64,000 bases of DNA from Thalassospira tepidiphila MCCC 1A03514 (lineage in GTDB: Bacteria > Pseudomonadota > Alphaproteobacteria > Rhodospirillales > Thalassospiraceae): NCBI RefSeq assembly GCF_001662875.1, contig NZ_JPVZ01000001.1:558001-622000 (forward strand), written 5' to 3'. The notes below the pieces were generated by a model. That model ran no database searches. It was not told the DNA's origin and saw nothing but the letters and a program-made list of their open reading frames with translations. Within the stretch, counting starts at the first letter, position 1, and each line of letters begins with the position of its first letter. Below, in pieces: positions 1 to 8,079 of this stretch. The position numbers were made by a program, and so were the translations under genes.

Positions 1-127
1 TGATGCGCATTTATGCCTGGATCAGGAAACAGAAATACACACTGCAATACACACCGGGTGATAGCAAGTCAGCCTCACCTAGGGCATTGATACTTGCAGT
101 CCTTTATGGTCGAGCTTGAGTTTATTT

Positions 128-688
128 TTAGTGCGAGACCCGTGATACGACATCATTCGCCGCTTGAATGCGGTCGCCATAGGCCATCGCCTTCGCACCA
201 TGGTTGAGCGACGGAATGCGTTCCGACGCGCCCAATACGGCCAGCTGGTCAATCACTGCCAGCACCCATGGGCGGGTGTCATTGCCTTCGCCACCTGCTG
301 ACGACGTGTCTTTCGTATGATCCAAAAGTCGCTCGTCTGCGCTGAAGATATCATTTTCATTAGACACAGAACGGATGGCTTCCAATACGCGGACCAGTTC
401 AGAAAGCGACTTCATCATATCGAAGGTCGCCGCAAGAGACTGGTTCACAGAAGACGGTTCTGCACCTTGCGCCATCTCAGGATCGCCAAAGCATGACGCT
501 GCTGATGATTCATCATCAAAGGATAGGAAAACCGGTTCCTGATCTTCCCGGCTCTGCCAGAAATTGTGATTTTTCTCGCCTTGACGACGTCCGGGTAACA
601 CGTGGCAGTTCTTTCCCCAGTCGCGGCCGGGGCCGGCATAGTTTTTCTCCCCCGTCCGGCGTGCCGGATGTGGTTCTGTCGAATGCAT
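128..688 (-). CDS. hypothetical protein, 186 aa
   Basis: I do not recognise this protein. The ATG at 686-688 has a strong purine-rich ribosome binding site (GGGGGA, about 5 nt upstream), which is the main reason for calling it over the overlapping frames. The N-terminal 40 residues are basic and low in complexity, with a thrice-repeated short motif (GEKNY, GKNCH, GEKNH). The C-terminal half, roughly residues 85-186, looks like an ordinary soluble helical domain (MMKSLSELVRVLEAIRS...). There is no signal peptide or membrane segment. It is transcribed away from the AraC-type regulator to its right, and the shared intergenic region holds three copies of a 9-bp motif, so the two may be co-regulated. 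No function is assigned. Confidence 0.55.
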   Translation of the reverse strand: MHSTEPHPARRTGEKNYAGPGRDWGKNCHVLPGRRQGEKNHNFWQSREDQEPVFLSFDDESSAASCFGDPEMAQGAEPSSVNQSLAATFDMMKSLSELVRVLEAIRSVSNENDIFSADERLLDHTKDTSSAGGEGNDTRPWVLAVIDQLAVLGASERIPSLNHGAKAMAYGDRIQAANDVVSRVSH

Positions 689-1108
689 CTAATCCCCCAA
701 GGTTCGGTGCACACACTGATAAGGGCCGCCAGCGTTTTCTGTTTTTCGTCATAGGCGGCATCTCTGTTTTTTGGATTTTTACCATGTGCAGCGGGGTGAC
801 AATGCACGAAGCGTCCAAAAAAATGTGCGAACCATCCAAAACACCTAATAAAGGGATTTCGAAAAAATAATCCCTAACATCCCGTATAGCCATAAGACCT
901 TAAAACCAAAGGTATAATCCAGATCCACTTACGCAATCATAATACCTTTGCGTTCATTTTAACCTAAACCTATACCTTTGTGGTTTTGACGGAACGCCCG
1001 GTTTCCGCTTAATATGAAAAAAATCTGGTATTAGAGATGTCGAATATTAATCCAGATGCACCCGCGCAAGTAGCGTTGTTTGCAATGAAGCAAAACCGGG
1101 AGTCAGGC
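689..1108. other. divergent intergenic region upstream of araC-type gene
   Basis: About 420 bases without a convincing gene, between the divergent 186-aa protein and the AraC-type regulator. The stretch from about 840 to 1036 is AT-rich compared with the genes around it and contains three copies of ATACCTTTG. Frames crossing 689-893 on both strands lack good ribosome binding sites and overlap the 186-aa gene. I treat them as spurious. Confidence 0.5.
907..980. promoter_or_regulatory. three copies of ATACCTTTG (probable operator cluster)
   Basis: The 9-mer occurs inverted at 907-915 (CAAAGGTAT) and direct at 942-950 and 972-980. The two direct copies are exactly 30 bp apart, about three helical turns. 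The outer copies form a longer near-palindrome: AAAACCAAAGGTATA at 902-916 against TATACCTTTG followed by TGGTTTT at 971-987. The site sits between the divergent 186-aa gene and the AraC-type gene, which suggests binding by that regulator. The binding itself is inferred. Confidence 0.5.
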
Positions 1109-2146
1109 ATGACACAGTCAGCAACCCATACTTTTTTCACGGTCAATGACCTACCCATGTCCAAACGTTATGACGTTTGGCAAAGTAGTATTGACTGCAT
1201 TTTCAGCGTCGAAACCCTTCCCGACATCCGCAAGAACAACTTCCATGCAACATTGGATGCGGATCTGTTGGGATCGATGATGATCGCCCGCACCAACAGC
1301 ACACATCAGCTCTGGGAACGCAGTTCCAAGACAATCGCTGCCGACGGCATGGATCATTATATGGTCCAGCTTTACTATAACGGTGGTATGTCGACAGATG
1401 ATGGCAAGGACGGCCAGGAAATAGAAGCTGACGGCTTGCTCTTTCAGGACCTGTCGCAAGTCGCACGGGCGACAACAAGCGATTTTGATAACCTTGCCTT
1501 CATCATTCCTCGCCCCCTTCTTGAAGACCGGCTTACCCTGCCCGAAGATCACAACATGCGGTTTCTCAGCCCACGTGACCCGATGGTCCGGATTGTTGCA
1601 AATCTGATGCGCTCGCTGAAGGCCAATGCGTCTGCGCTTAAGAGCGAGCATGCCCATGTGCTTGAAAACAGCTTTGCCGATATGCTTGCCGCCTGCCTCA
1701 ATTCCGCATATGGCGAAACAAGCGAGACGACCAATAAACGCCAGAACCTTGAAGTCATGACGCTAATCCGGCGTTATTTCCGTGAGAATTTTTCGCGCCC
1801 CGATCTCACCCCGGACCGTGCGGCAAGAGAGTTAGGCATTTCACGGTCCAAGCTGTATCAGTTGCTTGAAGAGCATGGCGGCGTTTATCGCTATACACGT
1901 GATCTGCGTCTGCGCCGTGCCAAGCAATTGCTGAGCACCACAACGAAGCGCCCCCGTTCCCTTTACGACGTCGCGCTTGAGTGCGGGTTTTCCAGTGACA
2001 CGTCCTTCATCCGGGCATTTCGCGAAAAATTTGACATGACGCCGGGTGATTTCAGACGCAGCCAGCAAAATGCATCGAATAACGTGCAGGACGCGGATGG
2101 CAGTGAACGTGATACACGCTATGAAAAGTGGCTGCACACCCTTTAA
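1109..2146 (+). CDS. AraC family transcriptional regulator
   Basis: Likely DNA-binding activator or repressor of 345 aa. The N-terminal ~200 residues resemble the AraC-binding-like domain found in regulators of this length. The C-terminal ~100 residues carry the double helix-turn-helix typical of AraC/XylS proteins (AARELGISRSKLYQLLEEHGG, then YDVALECGFSSDTSFIRAFREKFDMTPGDFR). I chose the ATG at 1109 because GGGAG at 1098-1102 lies 6 nt upstream. In-frame ATGs at 1037 and 1085 would add 24 or 8 residues and have weaker sites. Three ATACCTTTG motifs lie upstream. The effector is unknown. The neighbouring DMT permease downstream, 136 bp away on the same strand, is a possible target. Confidence 0.85.
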   Translation: MTQSATHTFFTVNDLPMSKRYDVWQSSIDCIFSVETLPDIRKNNFHATLDADLLGSMMIARTNSTHQLWERSSKTIAADGMDHYMVQLYYNGGMSTDDGKDGQEIEADGLLFQDLSQVARATTSDFDNLAFIIPRPLLEDRLTLPEDHNMRFLSPRDPMVRIVANLMRSLKANASALKSEHAHVLENSFADMLAACLNSAYGETSETTNKRQNLEVMTLIRRYFRENFSRPDLTPDRAARELGISRSKLYQLLEEHGGVYRYTRDLRLRRAKQLLSTTTKRPRSLYDVALECGFSSDTSFIRAFREKFDMTPGDFRRSQQNASNNVQDADGSERDTRYEKWLHTL

Positions 2147-2282
2147 AGAGCACCTTTTGCCGCCAAACCGTGTCAGATTTCCCGCATCTCTGACATGAAA
2201 TTTTATCAGTATTGCCCGCCACCAACTTACGATATTCCTGAAAACAGGTGCCAAGCACCCGCCACCATTCAGGAAGATCGCA

Positions 2283-3224
2283 ATGAACAGTTTCTGGTCT
2301 GGAATTGGGTTACGCCTTGCCGCGACCGGATTGTTCGGGGTCATGAACCTGTTTGTACGGTTGGCATCCTTTGAGGCCCCGACCGGTCAGATCGTTTTTT
2401 GGCGGAGCAGTGTCGCACTGATCCCGATTGTGCTGTATCTGATGTGGCGCAATCAGTTTCCCAGGGCGCTTAAAACCAAACGCCCGTTTGGACATCTGAA
2501 ACGCAGCACGTATGGCTGCGTTTCGATGTTTCTGGCCTTTGTGTCACTGGCTTATCTGCCACTGGCGCTGGCCACTGCACTTGGCTTCCTTGCCCCGCTT
2601 ATTCTGATCCCGGTTGCGATCATCACGCTTCGTGAAAATCCGGGATGGCTTGTGATCAGTGCAACCATCGGCGGCTTTGCCGGGGTGTTCCTGATGCTGT
2701 GGCCGATGCTGTCGACCCCGGGGCTGGATCACAATACCCTGATCGGGATTGGTGCCGGTGTGGCCTTTGCTGTCACCACTGCCTTTGCCAAGGTACAGAT
2801 AAAGTCGCTGACCACGACGGAACCATCCGGCACTATTGCCTTTTACTTTGCCGTGATCTGTTCGATCGGTGGACTTTTGACCATCCCGTTTGGCTGGGCC
2901 CCGCTTTCGACAAGCAATATTGTCTTTCTGATTGGCGCCGGGCTGACCGGCGGGCTTGCCCATATCGCCATGACCGAGGCACTGGCGCGTGCCCCGGCAT
3001 CGACCCTGTCGGCCTTTGAATATACTGCCATGATTTGGGCGATCATTCTCGATCTTGTCGTGTTTGGCGTATTGCCGGCCCCGATCAGCCTGATGGGCGG
3101 GGTCTTCATCGTGATGGCCGCGGCCCTGGTGATGTTTAACGACCAGATCGTTGCAGCCGTTGCCCGCAAATTCAAAAGAACGCCCGAGACATCAACCGAG
3201 CCGGCCAACTCCCCGGCCGAATAA
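2283..3224 (+). CDS. DMT superfamily (EamA) permease
   Basis: Inner-membrane transporter of 313 aa with about ten hydrophobic segments arranged as two EamA-like repeats of five, the normal size for drug/metabolite transporters. The first repeat begins LRLAATGLFGVMNLFVRLASFEAPTGQIVFWRS, a typical EamA opening. The second half has the usual A...P...EY..MIWA pattern near the end. A ribosome binding site AGGAAG precedes the ATG by about 7 nt. The short C-terminal tail after the last membrane segment is hydrophilic and proline-rich. The substrate cannot be told from sequence; amino acids, purines and small metabolites are all known for the family. It converges on the ketopantoate-reductase-like gene with only 8 bp between stops. 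Confidence 0.85.
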   Translation: MNSFWSGIGLRLAATGLFGVMNLFVRLASFEAPTGQIVFWRSSVALIPIVLYLMWRNQFPRALKTKRPFGHLKRSTYGCVSMFLAFVSLAYLPLALATALGFLAPLILIPVAIITLRENPGWLVISATIGGFAGVFLMLWPMLSTPGLDHNTLIGIGAGVAFAVTTAFAKVQIKSLTTTEPSGTIAFYFAVICSIGGLLTIPFGWAPLSTSNIVFLIGAGLTGGLAHIAMTEALARAPASTLSAFEYTAMIWAIILDLVVFGVLPAPISLMGGVFIVMAAALVMFNDQIVAAVARKFKRTPETSTEPANSPAE

Positions 3225-3232
3225 CCCGGCGA

Positions 3233-4126
3233 TTAGGCCAATTTGGTTTCCTGAAGCTTGGTCAGGGCATGCAGGGCAAGATTGGTCGGCGTCGCGATAC
3301 CAAGCTCCGCCCCCTTGCGAACGATATACCCGTTCAGGAAATCAATCTCGCTTGCTTTGCCGCGTGCCAGATCCTGTGCGGTCGAGGAAAACTGACCGGG
3401 CATGGTTTCGGCGATCTTTTCAATCGCGCCCCAAACATCACCCGGCACCGTCACTCCACATCCCTTGGCAACGGCCAGACATTCATCCACCGCATTACGC
3501 ATTACATCCCAGACACCGACACCTTGCACGACCTCACCGTAAGGGAGCTGCGTGATCGCCGAAAGCGCATTATAGGCACAGTTCAAAATCATCTTGGCCC
3601 ACAGGGCGCCGTCGGCATTGTCGGAAACCTCAACCGGAATTTTGGCTGGCACCAGTGTATCGACGACTGTCTGACTTTGCGCAGATGGGCCGATGACAAG
3701 CTCGCCCCGCCCGTGGTGTTTGACGTGGCCCGGGCCGCCCATACTGGTCGCTACATAGACCACCACCGGAATGACGGGTTGACCAAGAACACCGCCAAGT
3801 CGTTCGGCGTTATCCACACCGTTTTGCAGGCTTAGCACAATTGTGTTGGCAGAGATGAATGGCTTAATCTGCTCGCCGGCCTCAATGGTGTCGGTGGACT
3901 TAACGCAAAACAGGATCATATCCGCACCGGCAACACCGGCGGCATCGGTATTCCCGGTCACGATGACATATTCCTGCGAGGATCCGAAATCGAGCAACAA
4001 GCCATCGCGGTTCATCGCCTCGACATGGCTGGGACGCCCGATCAGGGTGACGTCATGACCAGCACGGGCCAGCATCGCACCGTAATAACACCCAACTGCT
4101 CCGGCACCCATAACCGCGATTTTCAT
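3233..4126 (-). CDS. ketopantoate reductase family oxidoreductase (PanE/ApbA-like)
   Basis: NADPH-dependent 2-oxo acid reductase of 297 aa, full length for the family. The Rossmann motif GAGAVGCYYG is at residues 7-16. The probable catalytic lysine is K178 in LWAKMILNCAYN, and the C-terminal domain has the conserved SS..QD...G..SEIDFLNG stretch that positions substrate. In the classical enzyme the reaction is 2-dehydropantoate to pantoate in coenzyme A synthesis. It is the last gene of a minus-strand set with a nitrilase-family enzyme and a polyamine-type ABC importer, so it may instead reduce a 2-oxo acid produced from the imported compound. Ribosome binding site AGGAAC lies about 8 nt before the ATG. 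Confidence 0.8.
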   Translation of the reverse strand: MKIAVMGAGAVGCYYGAMLARAGHDVTLIGRPSHVEAMNRDGLLLDFGSSQEYVIVTGNTDAAGVAGADMILFCVKSTDTIEAGEQIKPFISANTIVLSLQNGVDNAERLGGVLGQPVIPVVVYVATSMGGPGHVKHHGRGELVIGPSAQSQTVVDTLVPAKIPVEVSDNADGALWAKMILNCAYNALSAITQLPYGEVVQGVGVWDVMRNAVDECLAVAKGCGVTVPGDVWGAIEKIAETMPGQFSSTAQDLARGKASEIDFLNGYIVRKGAELGIATPTNLALHALTKLQETKLA

Positions 4127-4229
4127 GATGACTGTTCCTGATTTAGATTTATGTCGCTGTCACAGGAAACATCATCTTTGAAGAGCCATGCAGATCAAGC
4201 AAAGATTTCAGGATGTTCCCACCTAGGGG

Positions 4230-5162
4230 CTAGCCGATTTTTTTGACCGACACATGACCTGCGGTCCAGCCGCCCGGCCAGACTTCGGCTTCGCCATTGC
4301 GAAGGGTGCGAACCAGGCCAATCGGCACATCCTTGGCAATCAGAACTTCGCCATCTGCACCGTCATCAAAGGTTGGCTCGGTCTCGGCAAAGCGCCCGGT
4401 ATGCCCCAGTTGCGGTTCGCAAGGAGTGTACACCGAACAGCCGGAATAGTTGGTCGGATTGTTGGTGGTGTTGACCGCAGCCCCCGTCGTGCCGCAGGCC
4501 GCAACCACGGTCATCAGTTCAACCGCACGCGCCTTGGCACAGCCAAACACCCGGTGATAACCCGATGGTGTCAGTGTCATGGACGGGACCAGCAACAAAT
4601 CAATATCAAGCGGTGCAAGAACGCAGGACAAGGCAGGCATTTCAATATCAAGACAGATCAGCACGGCAACATTCAGCCCACGCCATTTGATGACATTAAA
4701 AGCCTTGCCCGGTGTCAGGTTCCAGTTTTCCGGTTCCTGTTCGCCCGGCGTCAGGGAAAGCTTGTCCTGAATGATGGCATCGCCTTCGGGTGTGAAAATC
4801 ATTGCGCTGTTGGTTTGCCCGGCTGACGGATTTTCAGGATCAATGTGCCAGGGCATACTGCCTGCAACCAGAAGCATGTCATGCTTTTTGGCAAGCTCGG
4901 CACCATATTTGCGGGCCTCGGGCGCGAGGTCAGCCATCCAGGCGATTTCCTGACCGGTTTGCAGACCATCTGGCTTGAAGGCCAACCATTGTTCGCTGGC
5001 ATATTCCGGCAGGACAAAGATCTTTGCCCCCTGCTTTGCCGCCTCGGCCATCTGGGTATCGACGTGATTGGCCCACCCCGCCATGTCTTTAACGGGTCGA
5101 CCAAGGTTCGTCGCCCACAGGGCCAGGGTTACATATTCGGGGAAGGATGCCGGAGACGTCAT
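4230..5162 (-). CDS. carbon-nitrogen hydrolase (nitrilase superfamily)
   Basis: Soluble amidohydrolase of 310 aa that cleaves non-peptide C-N bonds. The Glu-Lys-Cys triad is visible: E53 in FVLPEYASE, K134 in IIQDKLSLTPGE, and C170 in VAVLICLDIEMPAL. Residues around the cysteine differ from N-carbamoylputrescine amidase and from omega-amidase, so I do not assign a substrate. It lies between a polyamine-type binding protein gene and a ketopantoate-reductase-like gene on the same strand, which suggests an amide or carbamoyl derivative of an imported amine as substrate. The start is fixed by AGGAAC upstream of the ATG, the same site as in the next gene downstream. Confidence 0.8.
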   Translation of the reverse strand: MTSPASFPEYVTLALWATNLGRPVKDMAGWANHVDTQMAEAAKQGAKIFVLPEYASEQWLAFKPDGLQTGQEIAWMADLAPEARKYGAELAKKHDMLLVAGSMPWHIDPENPSAGQTNSAMIFTPEGDAIIQDKLSLTPGEQEPENWNLTPGKAFNVIKWRGLNVAVLICLDIEMPALSCVLAPLDIDLLLVPSMTLTPSGYHRVFGCAKARAVELMTVVAACGTTGAAVNTTNNPTNYSGCSVYTPCEPQLGHTGRFAETEPTFDDGADGEVLIAKDVPIGLVRTLRNGEAEVWPGGWTAGHVSVKKIG

Positions 5163-5208
5163 GATCAGCGTTCCTGATATTCAGAGGGGCGTTTAGCTAA
5201 AATCGGCA

Positions 5209-5238
5209 TGATCCGGCCATCAAATGACAGCCGGATCA
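5209..5238 (-). repeat. intercistronic hairpin after binding-protein gene
   Basis: Perfect 9-bp inverted repeat TGATCCGGC (5209-5217) and GCCGGATCA (5230-5238) with a 12-nt loop, in the 100-bp gap between the ABC binding-protein gene and the nitrilase gene. No T-run follows on the transcribed strand, so it is more likely an mRNA-stabilising or processing stem than a terminator. Confidence 0.5.
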
Positions 5239-5262
5239 GATAAATCGGGAATGGAAGCAGAC

Positions 5263-6303
5263 TTAGTTTTTAAGTTTGGTCCAGACACGGTTACGAAGAT
5301 CACGCGCCTTGACCGAGCAGTTCTGCGACGCGATCAAAAGGTCTGCGTATTCTTCTGGCATGTTCACGGCCGGATCGGAATTCAGCGCCGGATCCATGAA
5401 TTCGCCAGTCCCCTTGATCGAGTTCATGTAACCGGCATAGTTCGAGGCTTCTGCCGCGTTTTCCGGCTGCATCATCCAGTTAATGAAGGTCTTGGCGTTT
5501 TCAAGATTCGGCGCACCCGCCGGAATGACGAAGTGATCGGCCCAATAGGTCAGGCCTTCCTTCGGATAGACAAACACAGCCTCGGGGATGCTTTCCTTGG
5601 TCCGATGGGCTGCACCGTTCCACTGCATGTGCATCTGAACTTCGCGGGCCGACATGCGGTCGATGGTGCCCTCAGAGCTGTAAACAGCAATGTAGGGTTT
5701 CTGTTTCGTCAAAACATCAAGAACCTTCTGGGCCTCTGCCGGGTCCTCGGTACATTTTTCAACACCGGCATAATACGACGCAGCATTGAACATTTCGACT
5801 TCGTCGTTCAGCGCGCCAATCTTGCCACGGAATTCTTCACGCGGTTCGAAGAATTCCTTCCAGCTGTTTTCAAGTTCGCCATCAACAGCGGCCGCATCAT
5901 AGGTAAAGCCGGTGGTTCCCCAGAGATAGGTCACGGAGTATTCGCGCTCCGGATCGTATTTCATGGTGTCGTGCGGCTTGGCAACATTGCCAAAGTTCTC
6001 AAGGCTTTTGGCGTCGAACTTGGTTGCCAGACCTTCCTTGATCATCACGTCAACCATGTAGTCGGATGCGACAGCAATGTCATAGCCCGACGCGCCGGCC
6101 TGAAGCTTTGCCAGCATGGTTTCGTTGGAATCATACACATCAAGGGTCACCTTGATGCCAGTTTCCGCTTCGAATTTTTCCATCAGTTCCGGCGGAAAAT
6201 AGTTCGACCAGTTATAGAAAAACAGTTCGCCATCCGCCTTTGCCGAACCGACCGACAACAAGGCGATTGCGGATGCTCCCAGAAGCACAGAACGTAGTTT
6301 CAT
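5263..6303 (-). CDS. polyamine-type ABC transporter substrate-binding protein (PotD/PotF-like)
   Basis: Periplasmic binding protein of 346 aa with an N-terminal signal peptide (MKLRSVLLGASAIALLSVGSAKA, cleavage about residue 23). The mature start GELFFYNWSNYFPPELMEKFEAETGIKV is characteristic of spermidine/putrescine binding proteins, and the W...D pattern of the ligand cleft is kept (YLWGTTGFTYD, WADHFVIPAG). It delivers substrate to the two permeases and ATPase encoded upstream in the same orientation. Ribosome binding site GGGAG lies 7 nt before the ATG. Hairpins flank the gene on both sides, a common way to raise binding-protein mRNA over that of the membrane parts. Exact ligand (putrescine, spermidine or another cationic amine) is not determinable here. 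Confidence 0.88.
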   Translation of the reverse strand: MKLRSVLLGASAIALLSVGSAKADGELFFYNWSNYFPPELMEKFEAETGIKVTLDVYDSNETMLAKLQAGASGYDIAVASDYMVDVMIKEGLATKFDAKSLENFGNVAKPHDTMKYDPEREYSVTYLWGTTGFTYDAAAVDGELENSWKEFFEPREEFRGKIGALNDEVEMFNAASYYAGVEKCTEDPAEAQKVLDVLTKQKPYIAVYSSEGTIDRMSAREVQMHMQWNGAAHRTKESIPEAVFVYPKEGLTYWADHFVIPAGAPNLENAKTFINWMMQPENAAEASNYAGYMNSIKGTGEFMDPALNSDPAVNMPEEYADLLIASQNCSVKARDLRNRVWTKLKN

Positions 6304-6350
6304 CGTGAGACTCCCAAATAAGGACGGTGGATTGTTTTGTTATTCGGATG

Positions 6351-6372
6351 GCCGGCCCGTCCGGGAACCGGC
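6351..6372 (-). repeat. intercistronic stem upstream of binding-protein gene
   Basis: GC-rich hairpin GCCGG (6351-6355) / CCGGC (6368-6372) with an inner CCCG/CGGG pair, between the permease and binding-protein genes. It probably affects mRNA processing; no T-run is present. Confidence 0.35.
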
Positions 6373-6395
6373 AATCCCGTTTTGAATTTCAGAGA

Positions 6396-7190
6396 TCAGT
6401 ATCGAATACGATCAATCAGGAACGAGATGCTGACAAACAAGATTGAGACAATCAGCATCATCGCTGAGACAGCATTGACCTCGGGCGTGATCCCGATCCG
6501 GATCATCCCGAAAATGTAGATCGGCAAGGTTGTCGCCCCTGCACCGCCAACGAAGTAGGAAATGACAAAGTCATCAAGCGAGATGATGAAGGACAACATC
6601 GCGCCCGACAAAATCCCCGGCCACAGCAACGGCAGGGTCACGCGTCGGAAGGCTTTCCATTCATTGGCATATAAATCATTTGCCGCCTCGACCAGCGCCG
6701 GGTCCATGCCCTCAAGCCGTGCGCGGATCGGCAGATAGGCAAACGGAATGCAAAACACCGTATGGGCAATGATCACGGTCAGAAGACCCAGCTTGATCCC
6801 CAATGCAACAAAGAACAGAAGGGTCGCAATTGCGGTCACGATTTCAGGTACGAGCAACGGCAGAACCAGCATGGCTGAAACGCCTGCCTCGCCCTTGAAC
6901 CGGCCGCGTGACATGCCCATCGCAGCCAAGGTGGCGGCAATGGTGGCAAGCACGGTTGCCGAAACCGCGATAACGATTGAATTCTGGGCCGCGCGCAGCA
7001 TGTCATCGTTGGAAAGGGCCGTGACATACCAGTCCATGGTAAAACCGGTCCAGATCGTCGCCAGACGGTTTTCGTTAAATGACAGCGCGATCAGAACGAC
7101 AATCGGCAAATACAGATAGGCAAAGAAAAACATTGCCGTCGAGGTGATCCCGCGAAAACGCCACAGCGGGTTGGAAGCATCGACTTTCAT
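6396..7190 (-). CDS. ABC transporter permease, PotC/PotI-like
   Basis: Inner-membrane permease of 264 aa with about six membrane segments. The binding-protein-dependent transport signature (EAA loop) is seen as LVEAANDLYANEWKAFRRVTLPLLWPGILSGAMLSF, which contacts the ATPase. Sequence order and length match the second permease of polyamine importers. Its ATG overlaps the stop of the preceding permease gene by four bases (ATGA), so the two are translationally coupled. Confidence 0.87.
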   Translation of the reverse strand: MKVDASNPLWRFRGITSTAMFFFAYLYLPIVVLIALSFNENRLATIWTGFTMDWYVTALSNDDMLRAAQNSIVIAVSATVLATIAATLAAMGMSRGRFKGEAGVSAMLVLPLLVPEIVTAIATLLFFVALGIKLGLLTVIIAHTVFCIPFAYLPIRARLEGMDPALVEAANDLYANEWKAFRRVTLPLLWPGILSGAMLSFIISLDDFVISYFVGGAGATTLPIYIFGMIRIGITPEVNAVSAMMLIVSILFVSISFLIDRIRY

Positions 7191-8077
7191 CGGCTTTCCT
7201 CCGGCAATGATTTGAACTTGAATGAATAGACCATCATCGAGATCAGAACGAGTGCCAGAAGGACAAAGCCAAGCCCCGCGCCAAGCGGCCAGTTACGCGC
7301 GGCACCAAACTGGCTGCCGATCAGGTTGGCAATCATCATGAATTTGCCACCGCCCAAAAGTTCCGGCGTTACATAGGCGCCAAGACATGGAATGAAGACC
7401 AGAATGCAGCCCGCGGCAATGCCCGGCGCCGCAAGTGGCAGGATCACCCGGCTCATCGCACGGCGCTTGTCCGCGCCCAGATCAAAGGCCGCCTCGACCA
7501 GTCGATGGTCAAGTTTTTCAAGGCTGGCATAGATCGGCAGAACCATGAACGGAAGGTAGGTATAAGTCAGACCGATGGAAACCGCGTACGGCGTGTAAAG
7601 AACATCAAGTCCGCCGGTTTCAATCCCCATCCAGTTCAGCGCCCCATCAATCAGGCCGCCATTGCGCAGCAACAGCATCCACGCATAGTTCCGCACCAGA
7701 ATGTTGGTCCAGAACGGAATGGTCACGAGAAAGATCAGGAAGTTGCGACGGCTTTGGGGTTGGGTTGAAATGTAAAACGCGGTCGGGAAACCAAGCAAAA
7801 GCGCGAACACCGTCGTCATCGCCGACAGGCCAAATGAACGGGCAAAGATCTGAAGGTAGTCAGTATTGACCACAAGATTATCCATCAGATCGCGTTCAAA
7901 GATGAAACTGATATACGCATCCATCGAGAATACGCCCCAGTTCACCCCGCCATAATCGCCGCGCTCCAACATCGAAACATAGGCCATCTGCAACAGCGGC
8001 ACGGCCATGAAGAAGCCGATATAGACCACCGCAGGTGCGACCAGCCAAAATCGTTTGGATCGTATGATATTACCCAT
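7187..8077 (-). CDS. ABC transporter permease, PotB/PotH-like
   Basis: Inner-membrane permease of 296 aa, about six membrane segments, with the EAA loop LVEAAFDLGADKRRAMSRVILPLAAPGIAAGCILVF. It pairs with the downstream permease to form the translocation channel of a polyamine-type importer. I chose the ATG at 8075-8077, giving MGNIIRSKRFWLV. A TTG at 8083 would add two residues and overlap the potA-like stop by four bases. With the ATG, the junction reads TGA-TC-ATG, just two bases between genes. The N-terminal basic stretch followed by the first membrane helix is normal for this subunit. Confidence 0.86.
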   Translation of the reverse strand: MGNIIRSKRFWLVAPAVVYIGFFMAVPLLQMAYVSMLERGDYGGVNWGVFSMDAYISFIFERDLMDNLVVNTDYLQIFARSFGLSAMTTVFALLLGFPTAFYISTQPQSRRNFLIFLVTIPFWTNILVRNYAWMLLLRNGGLIDGALNWMGIETGGLDVLYTPYAVSIGLTYTYLPFMVLPIYASLEKLDHRLVEAAFDLGADKRRAMSRVILPLAAPGIAAGCILVFIPCLGAYVTPELLGGGKFMMIANLIGSQFGAARNWPLGAGLGFVLLALVLISMMVYSFKFKSLPEESR

Positions 8078-8079
8078 GA

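Noticed and set aside
1-127. Possible tail of a gene or integration scar at the window edge
   Set aside because: No open frame of useful length and no repeat matching elsewhere; nothing can be supported.
493-893. Frames on both strands overlapping the 186-aa protein
   Set aside because: They overlap a frame with a strong ribosome binding site and have poorer starts and low-complexity composition.
5224-6297. 357-codon open frame opposite the potD-like gene
   Set aside because: Shadow frame; the sense gene has a signal peptide, family sequence and a good ribosome binding site.
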